A DNA stretch of 64,000 nucleotides from Streptomyces broussonetiae (lineage in GTDB: Bacteria > Actinomycetota > Actinomycetes > Streptomycetales > Streptomycetaceae): positions 372,001 through 436,000 of the forward strand of contig NZ_CP047020.1 of NCBI RefSeq assembly GCF_009796285.1, given 5' to 3'. Every line of letters begins with the position of its first letter. Within the stretch, counting starts at the first letter, position 1. The position numbers and the translations under genes are program-made. The notes under the pieces were generated by a model. It worked only from the letters and a program-made list of their open reading frames with translations. It was not told the origin of the DNA and ran no database searches. Of this stretch, positions 20,180-28,966 are shown piece by piece.

Positions 20180-20223
20180 GTGACTGAGCGCTGCAGTTGG
20201 CCACTCTGAGCGCCATGGTTGGC
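20180..20223 (+). repeat. Left terminal repeat of cassette 2
   Basis: GTGACTGAGCGC-TGC-AGTTGGC, four bases, CTGAGCGC-CAT-GGTTGGC. Same double unit as both ends of cassette 1. The seven bases before it (GGCGTCT, 20173-20179) nearly repeat after the right end (GGCGTCC). Confidence 0.8.
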
Positions 20224-20289
20224 CGCGGAGTGGCGATCACAATAGGGATACACCGTTCAGACGGGGGCACCAGGTGGCAGGCTCGCTCC

Positions 20290-20763
20290 ATGGCAGATGA
20301 CGTCGTGGGGAGTCAGGTCGCCGACCTTCAGGCAGAGTGCGCAGAACACGCCCGGAAGAACCGCTTCCGCCGGCGGTTCTGGCGGTTCACCCATGCCGCG
20401 CTCGGATTGCCAGCCGCCGTGCTGGCCGGGATTTCGGGCGCAACGGGGCTCTCTTCAACAGACGCCCGTGTCCCAGCGGCCGTACTGGCGCTGGTCAGCG
20501 CGGGACTCAGTGCCGCTATCGCCTTCCTGAAGCCGGAGGTGCATCAGCGAGCAGCTCACGCACGCAGCAGGGCCTACCTGGCATTGGAGGTCGAGGCCCG
20601 CTTTGCACTGACACAGGCAGCATCCAGGGGAGAAGCCGTACCGCTGACCGTCTACAGGAATCTGCTGGAGCGCCGAAGGATGATCATCGCAGGTCAGCTC
20701 GACGAACTTGTGCAGCGGATTGCTGTAGAGGGGAGTCATGCTGAGGCAGAGGCACGCGAATGA
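20290..20763 (+). CDS. SLATT-like two-TM membrane protein
   Basis: 157 residues. The pattern fits SLATT-type effectors: an N-terminal basic helix (ECAEHARKNRFRRRFWRFTH), two adjacent TM segments (AALGLPAAVLAGISGATGL and VPAAVLALVSAGLSAAIAFL) and a long C-terminal helix (HARSRAYLALEVEARFAL, NLLERRRMIIAGQLDEL). SLATT proteins are thought to act as membrane-damaging effectors in nucleotide-based defence or conflict systems, usually next to a nucleotidyltransferase or sensor. Here it stands alone in cassette 2. The start is the ATG at 20290; upstream in-frame codons look non-coding. Confidence 0.6.
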   Translation: MADDVVGSQVADLQAECAEHARKNRFRRRFWRFTHAALGLPAAVLAGISGATGLSSTDARVPAAVLALVSAGLSAAIAFLKPEVHQRAAHARSRAYLALEVEARFALTQAASRGEAVPLTVYRNLLERRRMIIAGQLDELVQRIAVEGSHAEAEARE

Positions 20764-21594
20764 AGGATTCTCCTCTGCCGAGTTCGTACGGGCTCCCGGT
20801 GCAAACAGGGTCGACGCTGAGTGTCGGAGTGGCCAACTGAAGCACTCAGTGGCCACCTGGGGCGCTCAGTCACGGCGTCCTGCCCGGCCCCGCACACTGA
20901 GCCGGTGACCCGGGCGCGTCGCCCTCGTTGGGCACGGCACCGCGTGCTGAACCTCCGCCCCCGCGGATACGCGAGCGAGCCCCGGACCTGCGCGGGCCGG
21001 GGCTCGCGGGCTGTTCGGGGCGCGGCCTGCAACAGCGCGAACTCCAGGTCCAGCACGTCGTTGATCTGGACTTCCTGGAGAGAGCCGGCGCGGCGGCCGC
21101 CGTCCTGGAAGTAGACCTCCTTGAGTGCTTCGGCAGTGAGCTCGCGCAGCCGGTCGTCGGTGGCTCCCCGTTGCTGGGCGTCGAAGAGCCGTGCGGCGTA
21201 CTGCGGGGGCAGGGCGACGGTGAGGTACCGGATGCGGTCCTCATCCGTCGTCTCCATCGGCGCCCCGGCGTACCCGAGGCGGGCGTGGACGTCGATGACG
21301 ATGCCGCCGGTCGTCGCCGTCTTCTCCCTGGCCTTGGCCCGGATCTGCGGCTGCCAACGGGCCTTCACCTCACGCTCCAGGCGCGCGGCGAGGTCCGGGC
21401 GCGGCTTCTTGAGCTGGTCCTTCACGTACCGCTCCACTGTGCGCTGGGAGACCCGCAGCATCTGGGCGACAGCCTTGGTGCCCTTGAGCTGCTTGACCAG
21501 GTACCGCATCTGCGCGCCCGCGGACTTGGGCGCGGGACGGGTGAACGCCTTCTGCGACCGCCTTGTCCAGGCCGTCCCCGAACTCCTTGGCCAT
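20736..21594 (-). pseudogene. tpg: Telomere terminal protein Tpg, copy 1, frameshifted and run-on
   Basis: ATG at 21594 gives MAKEFGDGLDKAVA, then a one-base shift leads to SQKAFTRPAPKSAGAQMRYL and VKQLKGTKAVAQMLRVSQRT, VERYV (helix-turn-helix), RWQPQI, VIDVHARLGYAG, LPPQYAARLFDAQQRGATDD, EALKEVYFQDGGRRAG. This is canonical Tpg. A normal Tpg would end near 21035 (DVLDLEF), but this frame runs on for ~100 codons, crosses the right end of cassette 2 at 20873 and stops at 20736. It follows tap after 15 bases, the standard tap-tpg operon. Confidence 0.72.
20831..20873 (-). repeat. Right terminal repeat of cassette 2
   Basis: On the minus strand: GTGACTGAGCGC-CCC-AGGTGGC, two bases, CTGAGTGC-TTC-AGTTGGC. 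The host sequence GGCGTCC follows directly at 20874-20880. Confidence 0.8.
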
Positions 21595-21609
21595 CGCCTG
21601 CCTACTCCG

Positions 21610-23175
21610 CTACTCTCCGTTGTCGGCGTCGGTGACGGTGCCGTCCTTGATGTACCGGGCGAGGTTGAGCTCCGGGGCCTGGAACTGCTTGCGAACGCCC
21701 TCGCCCCACAGCGTGGTCTGCGTGCCCTCGTGCTTGACCAGGCCGGGGTTCACCCCGAGTTTGAAGCCGCCGGGCAGCGGTTTGCCCTCCCGGTACGGCA
21801 GGAAGTCCAGCGGCGATTCGCCGTCGACCGCGTACACGACGCAGTCGGACAGGATCGCGACCGGGTACTGCCCGGTGAACGCCGCGTGCTTGACCAGCTT
21901 GCGGTGCAGGTTGATCCGGGTCCGGGAGGTCACGACCGCACGGATGTCGGGCCGCCAGGTCGGGCGGCCGAGTGCCCGCCACGGCTGTCCGGGCTTCCAG
22001 CCCTCGCCGCGCGGACGCTCGCGCAGCTTGCCCAGGCCGCCCTTCACCGTCGCCTTGATCGCCGAGACGACGATCGCCAGCTGAGGGTCGCGGTCGCGGT
22101 ACCCGTCCATCGCCGCCAGGAACTCTTCCGGCGCCAGGTCAGCGCCGACGCCGAGGTCGGCCATCGTGGCGAGGTAGGCATCGCGCAGCCGGCCGTACCA
22201 GCCGTCCAGGTAACGGCCGTTCTCGTACCGGACCCACGCCTCCAGAGGGCGCACCTCGTAACCTAGCTCCACCGCATAGGCGACGGTCGGCGTCGCGTAC
22301 CAGGCCGAGCCCTCCGGGTAGTCGCCCTTCGGCGTGAACGGGCTGGGCAGCAGCGCGTCGTCCAGCTCCACCCACTCCTTGCCCGTCTTCACGCGGGACA
22401 GGTCGACGTGGGAGAGGTCGACCAGCCAGGAGCCGGGCAGCTTCGGATCGAACGCCGGGTTCTTGACGTGGGTTGGCCCACCGAGGCCGACGATCAGGCC
22501 GTTGGCGCCTGCGGCGAAGGCCATGTTGACGTCGATGCCGACCAGGTTGCGGCGCAGGCATTCGGCGTCGGTGAGCGGGCGTGCCCAGTCGTATGCCTCC
22601 TCGAGAAGCTTCTCTCCCCGGGACCGCGGACGTGGAAGCGCGGCAAGTTCACCAGGACCGGGTGCCCGTCGGGCGCCTCGCACGGAGCGCAGTCGACGGG
22701 GTCCTTGCCCAGCGAGCCGGGGTTGTGCTCGGGGTGCCGCTTGCCTTCGGCATCCGGCTCAGAAGCATGGGTCGGGGACCGGAAGGCCGTAGCGCTCCAA
22801 GGCGGCCTCAGTGAGCACGAGCAGCGGGTCGGCCGGCTTCCCGGGCCCGGACAGCTTCGGCTGCCCGAGCCTCGTCTCCTTCAGCGTCCAGTCCACCAAG
22901 GACGGCAGGCTCTTGGCGGGCACCTCCAGGACCAGACCGCCGACGCAGTACGCCAGCACCTGACCGTCTTCGACGTCGACGACGGCGAGCGGGCCGTTGG
23001 CGAACCGTGCATCGGTGCCGCCCGCCGAAGCCCCGGCCGAGGCTGCCCTCTTCGCGGCCGGACGGCGCGACGTCGACGTGCTCCTGGCGGTGCTCGCCGG
23101 GCGCGGCACGGCCTCCTCGACGCAGGTTGCGGGAGCGGTGGCGGTCTGAGGGGTCTCGTGTTCAGTGATGGCCGC
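21610..23175 (-). pseudogene. tap: Telomere-associated protein Tap, internally deleted
   Basis: Tap binds the telomere 3-prime overhang and recruits Tpg. The C-terminal half is intact in one frame (LLEEAYDWARPLTDAECLRR, VGIDVNMAFAAGANGLIVGL, YATPTVAYAVELGYEVRPLE, IKATVKGGLGKLRERP, KLGVNPGLVKHEGTQTTLWG). Just upstream, another frame gives NPGSLGKDPVDCAPCEAPDG and HPVLVNLPRFHVRGPG. The N-terminal piece (22759-23109) has RFANGPLAVVDVEDGQVLAY and LVDWTLKETRLGQPKLSG, then stops at PVPDPCF. Roughly 150-200 residues between the pieces are missing, so the gene is dead unless assembly errors are involved. Confidence 0.82.
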
Positions 23176-23400
23176 AGCTTCCGGGGCCGGGCCTGTAGTG
23201 TCGCCGGCGCCTGGTTAAGCCGAACGAGTGAGGCCGGGAGCGAGAAGAGGCGGGGCATGCGGCAGGAATGGTCTGAACCGCTCCGGGGCTGATGGAGGCT
23301 GGTGGACGGTGACTGGTCCCTGGTGGCCAACAAGGGCTGGTGGTTGGAGTGCTGGCCTACTGGGCGGGACTGTGGGCGACGCTGCGCTGCGGGCCCGTGC

Positions 23401-23670
23401 TCATACCCGGCGGCGGCCTGTGCCGGAGCCGTCCCTGCGAGTTCCCCGGGGCGGGGTGGAGCGTTCGTCGGGACGGGTGACCAGCAGGATGCGGGACCAG
23501 GTGATGATCTGCTCGGTCATGGTCTGGCAGCGGGCCGGACCGTCGGTGGTGAAGGACATCACCAGCAGGGCCGGGAGGCTGGCCAGGATGATCGGCAGCA
23601 GGAGGATGGCGCTGAGCAGGGCGATGAGGCTTCGGGCCGGGAGGCCGGCCAGGCGGAGGATGGCGGGCAT
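23401..23670 (-). CDS. Small membrane protein, unknown
   Basis: 89 residues: MPAILRLAGLPARSLIAL, one or two long hydrophobic segments (about 14-42), then a basic tail rich in Arg (WSRILLVTRPDERSTPPRG). It is divergent from the membrane-tethered XRE gene, 143 bases apart, and could share its promoter region. No family recognised. Confidence 0.5.
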   Translation of the reverse strand: MPAILRLAGLPARSLIALLSAILLLPIILASLPALLVMSFTTDGPARCQTMTEQIITWSRILLVTRPDERSTPPRGTRRDGSGTGRRRV

Positions 23671-23813
23671 GAGCCAAATCCAATCGGAACGATGTTCGCC
23701 CTCGGTTCGGGGCCTGGCGATACCGTGACCTGCGAGGCTGCAGTCCCCTCCCGGGGACCGTGATTTCACGACGGGGAACTTTTCGGTTCGGCTTGATCTC
23801 TGGGGGGAAAACG

Positions 23814-25154
23814 GTGTCTGACCAGCGGAGGGGAAACGAGCTGGGCGGCGGCGAACGGTGGGTGCCCGACGTGCCGGCCAGGCCGGCGGGTGACGAGGTG
23901 CCGGACGGCTCCCCGGAGGCGGCCAGACGGCTCGGGGAGAAACTGCGTGAACTTCGGGAACGCACCGGCCTGACCCAGCGGGCCTACGCCCAAAAGCACA
24001 CCTACAACCCGTCGACCCTGAACCGCTACGAGTTAGGCGGCCACCTGCCGCGCAAGGTCTATGTAGACACCCTCCTGCGGGAGGTCGCCCGCCGAGGTAA
24101 GCCCCCGCTGACCCCGCAGGACCAGCAGGACACCTACGACTGGTACCGCAAGGCCCTCGGACCCAGGAACGGACGCAACGGCAGCCTGGCCGAACTGTTC
24201 GAGCTGGAAGTGCGGATCGATGACCTCAACGCACAGGTCACCGGTCTGTACATGCAGGCCGCCGACCTCCAGGCCCGCAACGAACACCTACAGACCCGCC
24301 TGGCGGCCGGAGAGCCGGTGCGACCGGAAGATGAAGAGCAGCTGCGCCGCGAGGGCGCCGAGCTCATCCGCCGACGCGCCGAACTTGAGGCCGAACAAGC
24401 CACCGTGCAACGCCGGATCGACGAACTCGAACAACGCCTCCCCCTGGACGACGAACAGGCGGCCATCGCCCCGCCACCGACCGTTCCCCCCGGGGAACAC
24501 CCCTCCCACCAGCGCAATCGCGCCCGGATCACTCAGTGGGTCCTGGCCACCGCCCTGGCCGCTGCGCTCGCCCTCCTCGGCATCATCGCCCTGCGCCCAC
24601 AGACACCCTCCGCCACTGCGCAAGGCCATCACACACAGCCGGCCCCCACCACTTCCGCCTCATCGGCCACCTCGTCCGCTACGAGCAGTGCCGCGACGGC
24701 CGCCCAGTCCTCGGCCAGCGCGGGCCAGTGGACGATGCACTACCACGACACTTCCATCACCATGCCCCCGGTCGAGGGGATCGCGTGCCAGCTCGCCTCC
24801 ATGGACTTCGACCCGCCGAGAGGCTATGAAGGGAGCGGCGACGCCTTGAGCGGGGCCTTGGACGATCTGACCGTGCAGACGGCATGCGGCGACCCCGCCA
24901 ACATCACGTCGAATGCCAAGACATGGGGGACATCCTCGTCCCAAGAACCCGGCCCGGGCGCATGCCTGAACGACGCCAACCAGCACGGCCTGCCGCACAC
25001 CCTGCCCCTCAGCAAGATCACAATCGGATCGGCCTACTGCCTCATCACCAGCCAGGGATCCCTGGCCTGGTTCAAGGTCACCGCCAAACCCGGCAGCCAG
25101 CAACAAGGCCTCACCGTTCTCGCCACCATGTGGACCCAACCCGACGGCACCTGA
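23814..25154 (+). CDS. Membrane-tethered XRE-type HTH protein with coiled coil
   Basis: 446 residues in four parts. 38-92: helix-turn-helix (LREL RERTGLTQRAYAQKHTYNPS, LNRYELGG). 125-212: long coiled coil (FELEVRIDDLNAQ, AELIRRRAELEAEQATVQRR). 240-260: one TM helix (QWVLATALAAALALLGIIAL). Then a Ser/Thr-rich linker and an outside domain of ~135 residues with several Cys. This order puts a DNA-binding head in the cytoplasm and a sensor outside. GTG start after TGGGGGGAAAAC. Ligand and target genes unknown; RodZ-like structural roles are an alternative. Confidence 0.75.
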   Translation: MSDQRRGNELGGGERWVPDVPARPAGDEVPDGSPEAARRLGEKLRELRERTGLTQRAYAQKHTYNPSTLNRYELGGHLPRKVYVDTLLREVARRGKPPLTPQDQQDTYDWYRKALGPRNGRNGSLAELFELEVRIDDLNAQVTGLYMQAADLQARNEHLQTRLAAGEPVRPEDEEQLRREGAELIRRRAELEAEQATVQRRIDELEQRLPLDDEQAAIAPPPTVPPGEHPSHQRNRARITQWVLATALAAALALLGIIALRPQTPSATAQGHHTQPAPTTSASSATSSATSSAATAAQSSASAGQWTMHYHDTSITMPPVEGIACQLASMDFDPPRGYEGSGDALSGALDDLTVQTACGDPANITSNAKTWGTSSSQEPGPGACLNDANQHGLPHTLPLSKITIGSAYCLITSQGSLAWFKVTAKPGSQQQGLTVLATMWTQPDGT

Positions 25155-25245
25155 GTCCCGGGTTCCACTCCCGCCCGCGAGACCTGAACGCCCAGAGCTA
25201 TCCCGCGGTTGGTTTGCGGCTGGGGTCAGAGATAGGACGGGGGCC

Positions 25246-25674
25246 GTGTCGTGGGAGAACCACGACACCTGCGCGAAGAACATGCTGAGCACCCTGGCCG
25301 TCATCGAGGCCGAGGAGCTCGCCGAGCGGATCACCATCGTCCGGCGTGACGGCACCGTTCTGTACACCAACGAGCGCACCACTCAGAGTGGCGGCCTGCG
25401 GCGGCCTGCGGCGGAAAGGGTGGTGCGAAGGGAGCGGTCACGGCCGTGGACCGCTCCCGAGACCTCCGTCTTCCGCCGTGAACTCGCGCACACCGACAGA
25501 CTCGTGCACGCGGAACTCGAGGACGAGGACCGGCGCTTGGTCCTACAGCGCGATAGCGAGCGCGCAGCTGCCTGGTCCGAGCCCGCCGCACTGCACAGCC
25601 CACGTCGGTGCCGCCCGGGGTCGCGTATCACCGGCTGTCGGACACCGAACACCGCTGGATCTTCGACGAGCTGA
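25246..25674 (+). CDS. Candidate antitoxin upstream of zeta toxin
   Basis: A GTG-started frame of 142 codons. The first ~110 residues look coding (LAVIEAEELAERITIVRRDG, FRRELAHTDRLVHAELEDED); the last ~30 are arginine-rich and overlap the toxin start by 67 bases, so the true end may be earlier after an indel. Its position before a zeta-type toxin fits an antitoxin, but I do not recognise the fold. Confidence in the function is low. Confidence 0.4.
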   Translation: MSWENHDTCAKNMLSTLAVIEAEELAERITIVRRDGTVLYTNERTTQSGGLRRPAAERVVRRERSRPWTAPETSVFRRELAHTDRLVHAELEDEDRRLVLQRDSERAAAWSEPAALHSPRRCRPGSRITGCRTPNTAGSSTS

Positions 25675-26520
25675 TCAACCCGACGGTGCTGGCACACGTC
25701 GTCTCCCGCGACGATCCGCGCGCCGTCTATGTTCTGGGCCAGCCCGGCGCGGGCAAGCTGCTGGCCGCCAGGCTCGTCCGGCGCGCGATGCGGGCCGGCA
25801 CGACCCGGCTGGTCGGCGACGACTTCAAGGCCTCGCACCCCGACTACTTCCAGCTGCTGCGTGACGATCCCCGCAACGCCGACGCGGCGATCCGCGCCGA
25901 CTCCCGCGCCTGGTTCGCCCAGGCCGAGGAGTACGTACGCCGTCGGCGCGGCGACGTCCTGATCGAAGGTGCCGCCGGCAGCGTGAAGGAGTTCCTCGAC
26001 AGCGCCCTGCCGTACGCGGCCGACGGCTACCCGGTCGAACTCGTCGTCCTGGCCGTGCGCGAGGCCGACAGCCGGCTCGCCACCGCACTGCGCTACGCCC
26101 GGGCGCTGCAGATCGGCGGCACCGGCCGATTCACGAGCCGCTCCGGGCACGACACCTGCTTCCACGCGCTCGCCGAAATCGACGCCGCCGCCGAACGCCA
26201 CCCGCAGATCGCGGCCATCACCGTGATCCGCAGGGACGGACAAGCCCTGCTCCGCCACGAATCCGCCGCTCCGGCCAGGCGTCGTGAGCACTGGCTGCGG
26301 AACGCCTGCGCCCGTACACCGAGCAGGAGGCCATCGCGTTCCTCCGGCTCCACCAGGCGCTGCGCCGGGCGCTGCCCCGGCACCGGGCCGAGCTGGACGA
26401 CATCGCCGCGCTCGCCCGGCCCCTGATGCCGCCCGGGACGCAGCCGGCCCGGATCGACCGGCCGCACCCGCCCGGGGGCCCCTGCCCGTACTGCGCAGGA
26501 ACCGGGGCTACGACTCCTTG
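25608..26520 (+). pseudogene. Zeta-toxin-family kinase, frameshifted near the C-terminus
   Basis: Zeta toxins phosphorylate UDP-N-acetylglucosamine and block wall synthesis. Visible: P-loop GQPGAGKLLAARL, VGDDFKASHPDYFQLLRDDP, IEGAAGSVKEF and RAV-type helix VLAVREADSRLATALRYARA. The P-loop has Leu where Thr/Ser normally follows Lys. After RREHW a frame change near 26285 gives LAAERLRPYTEQEAIAFLRL, PYCAGTGATTP and a stop at 26520, a normal C-terminus. Both oddities suggest a weakened or dead toxin. Confidence 0.72.
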
Positions 26521-26903
26521 AGCTCCTTCAGCCGGGCTGCGTAGCCGGCGGCGATCTGGGACGCCTCCTCCGTACCGGCGGTCGCCAGCTGCACCCGGTC
26601 GGCGAGCGCGGCCTCACGGCCGGCCTTGAGCTGCTCGATCCGCTCCTCGTCGGGCACCGCTGCGCGGCGTTCCGTGATGATCTGGGCGATGTACCAGTTC
26701 GCCACCTCCTGGACGGCGTCCTCCGCCGCCTGCTCCTCGCCGCCCTCCAGGCCGGAGAAGTCGGGGCTGGGGATGTCGGACACGTACACCACCTTCGTGT
26801 TGATCTTGATGGGAAACGGCCATTGTCTCCCTGGCCGATTCCGGTGGCACAGTGCCGCGACCTTTCGCGTCTGTCGAGTCGGCACCTTCGCGCCCCGCAC
26901 CAT
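26508..26903 (-). CDS. Hypothetical protein convergent with zeta toxin
   Basis: 131 codons from the GTG at 26903; the part with coding character is the last ~100 residues: INTKVVYVSDIPSPDFSGLE, then a helical region (AVQEVANWYIAQIITERRAA, ERIEQLKAGREAALADRVQL). The real start is uncertain. It ends 13 bases inside the zeta gene. No family recognised. Confidence 0.5.
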   Translation of the reverse strand: MVRGAKVPTRQTRKVAALCHRNRPGRQWPFPIKINTKVVYVSDIPSPDFSGLEGGEEQAAEDAVQEVANWYIAQIITERRAAVPDEERIEQLKAGREAALADRVQLATAGTEEASQIAAGYAARLKELKES

Positions 26904-26970
26904 CCGGGGGATGCTTCCCCAAGAGCGCCAAGTGGGGCATAGGTGGAGCCCAAGTGATCATCTATCGGGG

Positions 26971-27290
26971 GTGGACGTGACCGGCGGCCGTGATCTGAGG
27001 GCCCTGTTCAGTACGAACGACCGCACGGTGACGGCGGAAGAGGCGTTCACCAACCGGCAGGCGCAGTGGGACCTGGTGGCCGACGCGCTCGCCGAGCACC
27101 CACGGCGGATCTCCTCCCCCGCCTTCGACGTCGAAGATCTCGACGCGTCGCGGAACAACGTGATCGTCCTGCACGGCGTCGGCGGGATCGGCAAAACAAC
27201 CTTGTCCTGCAAGCTCGAGGCGGCTCTCGACGATGCCGGCCAGCGCCCGTCCCAACGGCCAGTTGAAGTGGCACACGGGGAAGTTCTGTC
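26971..27290 (+). pseudogene. STAND/NB-ARC-like ATPase, N-terminal stub
   Basis: GTG-started frame: RDLRALFSTNDRTVTAEEAF, TNRQAQWDLVADALAEH, then the P-loop IVLHGVGGIGKTTLSCKLEA. This is the opening of a large signal-transduction ATPase of the kind used in bacterial stress or phage defence. After ~105 residues the sequence loses coding character and meets the end of the NmrA-like gene, so everything beyond the P-loop is gone. Confidence 0.6.
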
Positions 27291-27427
27291 ACAGACCGTG
27301 ACGCCAGCTGCGGGGGCTCGGTTGCTGGTTCGGGGCGTGTCGCTTCCTGTCGGTACGAGCTTCCCGTGCCCGCGCGCCCGGCATGCCGCCGAGGCGGAGG
27401 TCCGGGACGTAGGCCGCGCCGGCGAAC

Positions 27428-28303
27428 TTACGAATCCTTCGTGAACGCGCTGCCATGGTCGGCGGCCCACTGGCGAAACGTTCGCGGCGCAGTCCCGAGG
27501 ATGTCGCGCACCGCCGTGGTGACGTAGGCGGGCTGTCCGACCGCCGCGCTCCACGCGGCGAGCAGCATCTCGATGACCGAGTTGGGCGCCGTGCCCTGCG
27601 ACAGGTTGCGGAACTCATCTGGTGTCATCTCCTCGAATGCGATCCGGCGCCCCAGGGCGTCGCCGATGAGGCCCACCTGCGCGGCCTGGGTCAGCGATTC
27701 GGGTCCCGTCAGGACGTAGTCCCCTGTGTATCCGTCCTGATGGAGCGTCTGTGCTGCGACGGCTGCGACGTCGCGGTCGTCGACGGGAGCCGTCTGGGCG
27801 GCGCCGTACGGCCAACGGACGGCTTCGCCCGCGCGGATCGCGGGCGCCCACCAGGCCAGTGAGTTCGATGCGAGCATCCCCGGCCGGATGATCGTCGACT
27901 CGAGTCCGGTGGCCGCGATGAGTCGCTCGATGCCGGCGTGCAGGTCCGCCATGGGATTGGGCTGCTGGAAGAAGGGGTGCGGCGTCTGGTGCGGGGAGGA
28001 GAGGAAGACGACCCGCCGCACGTGGGCTGCCAGGCGCGCCACGACTTCGGCGGCGGTCTGGGGCGGAGCGGTCCAGACGAGGAGGACCGCGCCGGCGCCT
28101 TTCAATGCCGGGTCGAGCGAGTCGGGCGCGGTGAGGTCGCCGGTGAAGACCTCCACGTTCGTCGGCAGTGTCGCAGCTGCCTCCGGACGACGGGTGAGGG
28201 CGCGGACCGGCACGCCCGCGTCGAGGAGTTGGTCGATGACGGCGCGGCCGATCCGGCCCGTCGCCCCGGTCACGAGCACGGGGGGACTGTCTGTCTTGCT
28301 CAT
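27428..28303 (-). CDS. NmrA-like NAD(P)-binding oxidoreductase
   Basis: 291 residues. Rossmann start VLVTGATGRIGRAVIDQLLD with GxTGxxG, then RALTRRPEAA and VVFLSSPHQ. NmrA/SDR-a5 proteins sense or use NAD(P) and often act as quinone reductases or redox sensors. Divergent from a TetR gene 66 bases away, which very likely represses it. MSKTD at 28303 is preferred to the ATG 9 bases upstream. Confidence 0.88.
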   Translation of the reverse strand: MSKTDSPPVLVTGATGRIGRAVIDQLLDAGVPVRALTRRPEAAATLPTNVEVFTGDLTAPDSLDPALKGAGAVLLVWTAPPQTAAEVVARLAAHVRRVVFLSSPHQTPHPFFQQPNPMADLHAGIERLIAATGLESTIIRPGMLASNSLAWWAPAIRAGEAVRWPYGAAQTAPVDDRDVAAVAAQTLHQDGYTGDYVLTGPESLTQAAQVGLIGDALGRRIAFEEMTPDEFRNLSQGTAPNSVIEMLLAAWSAAVGQPAYVTTAVRDILGTAPRTFRQWAADHGSAFTKDS

Positions 28304-28369
28304 GCCGCCCATGAAAACGTAACTCGGTTAAAAAAGCAACCTAGTAATGATGGATGTTATGGTGGTCAG
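28304..28369. promoter_or_regulatory. Divergent promoter with likely TetR operator
   Basis: An AT-rich island in GC-rich DNA between NmrA-like and TetR genes. It contains the inverted repeat GGTT-AAAAAAGC-AACC (28325-28340) inside AACTCGGTTAAAAAAGCAACC. Confidence 0.5.
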
Positions 28370-28966
28370 ATGAGCGAGTCGACGGGTCTGCGGGCCCGCA
28401 AGAAGGAGCGGACACGCGACGCCATCGCCGACGCGGCCGTATCGCTGTTCCTGGAGCACGGCTTCGACCGCGTCTCGGTCAATGAGATCGCCGCGGCAGC
28501 CGAGATCTCCAAGCCGACCCTTTTCCGGTACTTCCCCACCAAGGAAGACCTGGTACTGCACCGCTTCGCGAACCATCAGGGCGAGGCGGCCCGCGTCGTA
28601 CGTGGCCGCGAGTCCGGTATCAAGCCGGTGACAGCGCTGCGCCGGCACTTTCAGGCCGCCCTCGACCGCTACGACCCCGTCACCGGCCTCAACGACCACC
28701 CGCAGGTGGTGGCCTTCCATCGGCTGGTGTTCTCCACACCGAGCCTGGCGGGACGACTCACGCGGTACCAGCTCGAGGACGAAGAGGCACTGGCGGACGC
28801 CCTCGGCGAAGGCATCCAGGCACACGTGCAAGCCGCTCAGGTGCTCGCGATACAGCGGGTGCTCGCCCGGGCCAACTGGCAGAAGATCGCCGACGGTCGA
28901 ACCGCCAGCGACGTTCACCCCGAGGCCGTAGCCGACGCAGACGAGGCATTCAACCAACTGGAGTGA
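28370..28966 (+). CDS. TetR-family regulator
   Basis: 198 residues. N-terminal HTH: RDAIADAAVSLFLEHGFDRV, VNEIAAAAEISKPTLFRYFP; the rest is an all-helical ligand domain. It probably represses itself and the divergent NmrA-like reductase. ATG at 28370; the ribosome-binding site is weak. Confidence 0.92.
   Translation: MSESTGLRARKKERTRDAIADAAVSLFLEHGFDRVSVNEIAAAAEISKPTLFRYFPTKEDLVLHRFANHQGEAARVVRGRESGIKPVTALRRHFQAALDRYDPVTGLNDHPQVVAFHRLVFSTPSLAGRLTRYQLEDEEALADALGEGIQAHVQAAQVLAIQRVLARANWQKIADGRTASDVHPEAVADADEAFNQLE

Larger units (their letters stand above)
20180..20873. mobile_element. Inverted-repeat cassette 2 (single SLATT-like gene)
   Basis: A 694-bp unit bounded by inverted ~44-bp ends and flanked by GGCGTC(T/C), a 6-of-7 match consistent with a target-site duplication. 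It contains only one gene, a predicted two-TM membrane protein. It sits between tpg1 and tpg2. The tpg1 frame reads from host sequence into the cassette without a stop. No transposase is present, so it would have to be moved in trans. Confidence 0.65.

Noticed and set aside
10186..20873. The GTGACTGAGCGC repeats as ordinary operators
   Set aside because: They occur in inverted pairs, one pair has a flanking near-duplication, and homology to tpg2 flanking DNA starts exactly at an end. A regulatory role is not excluded but explains less.
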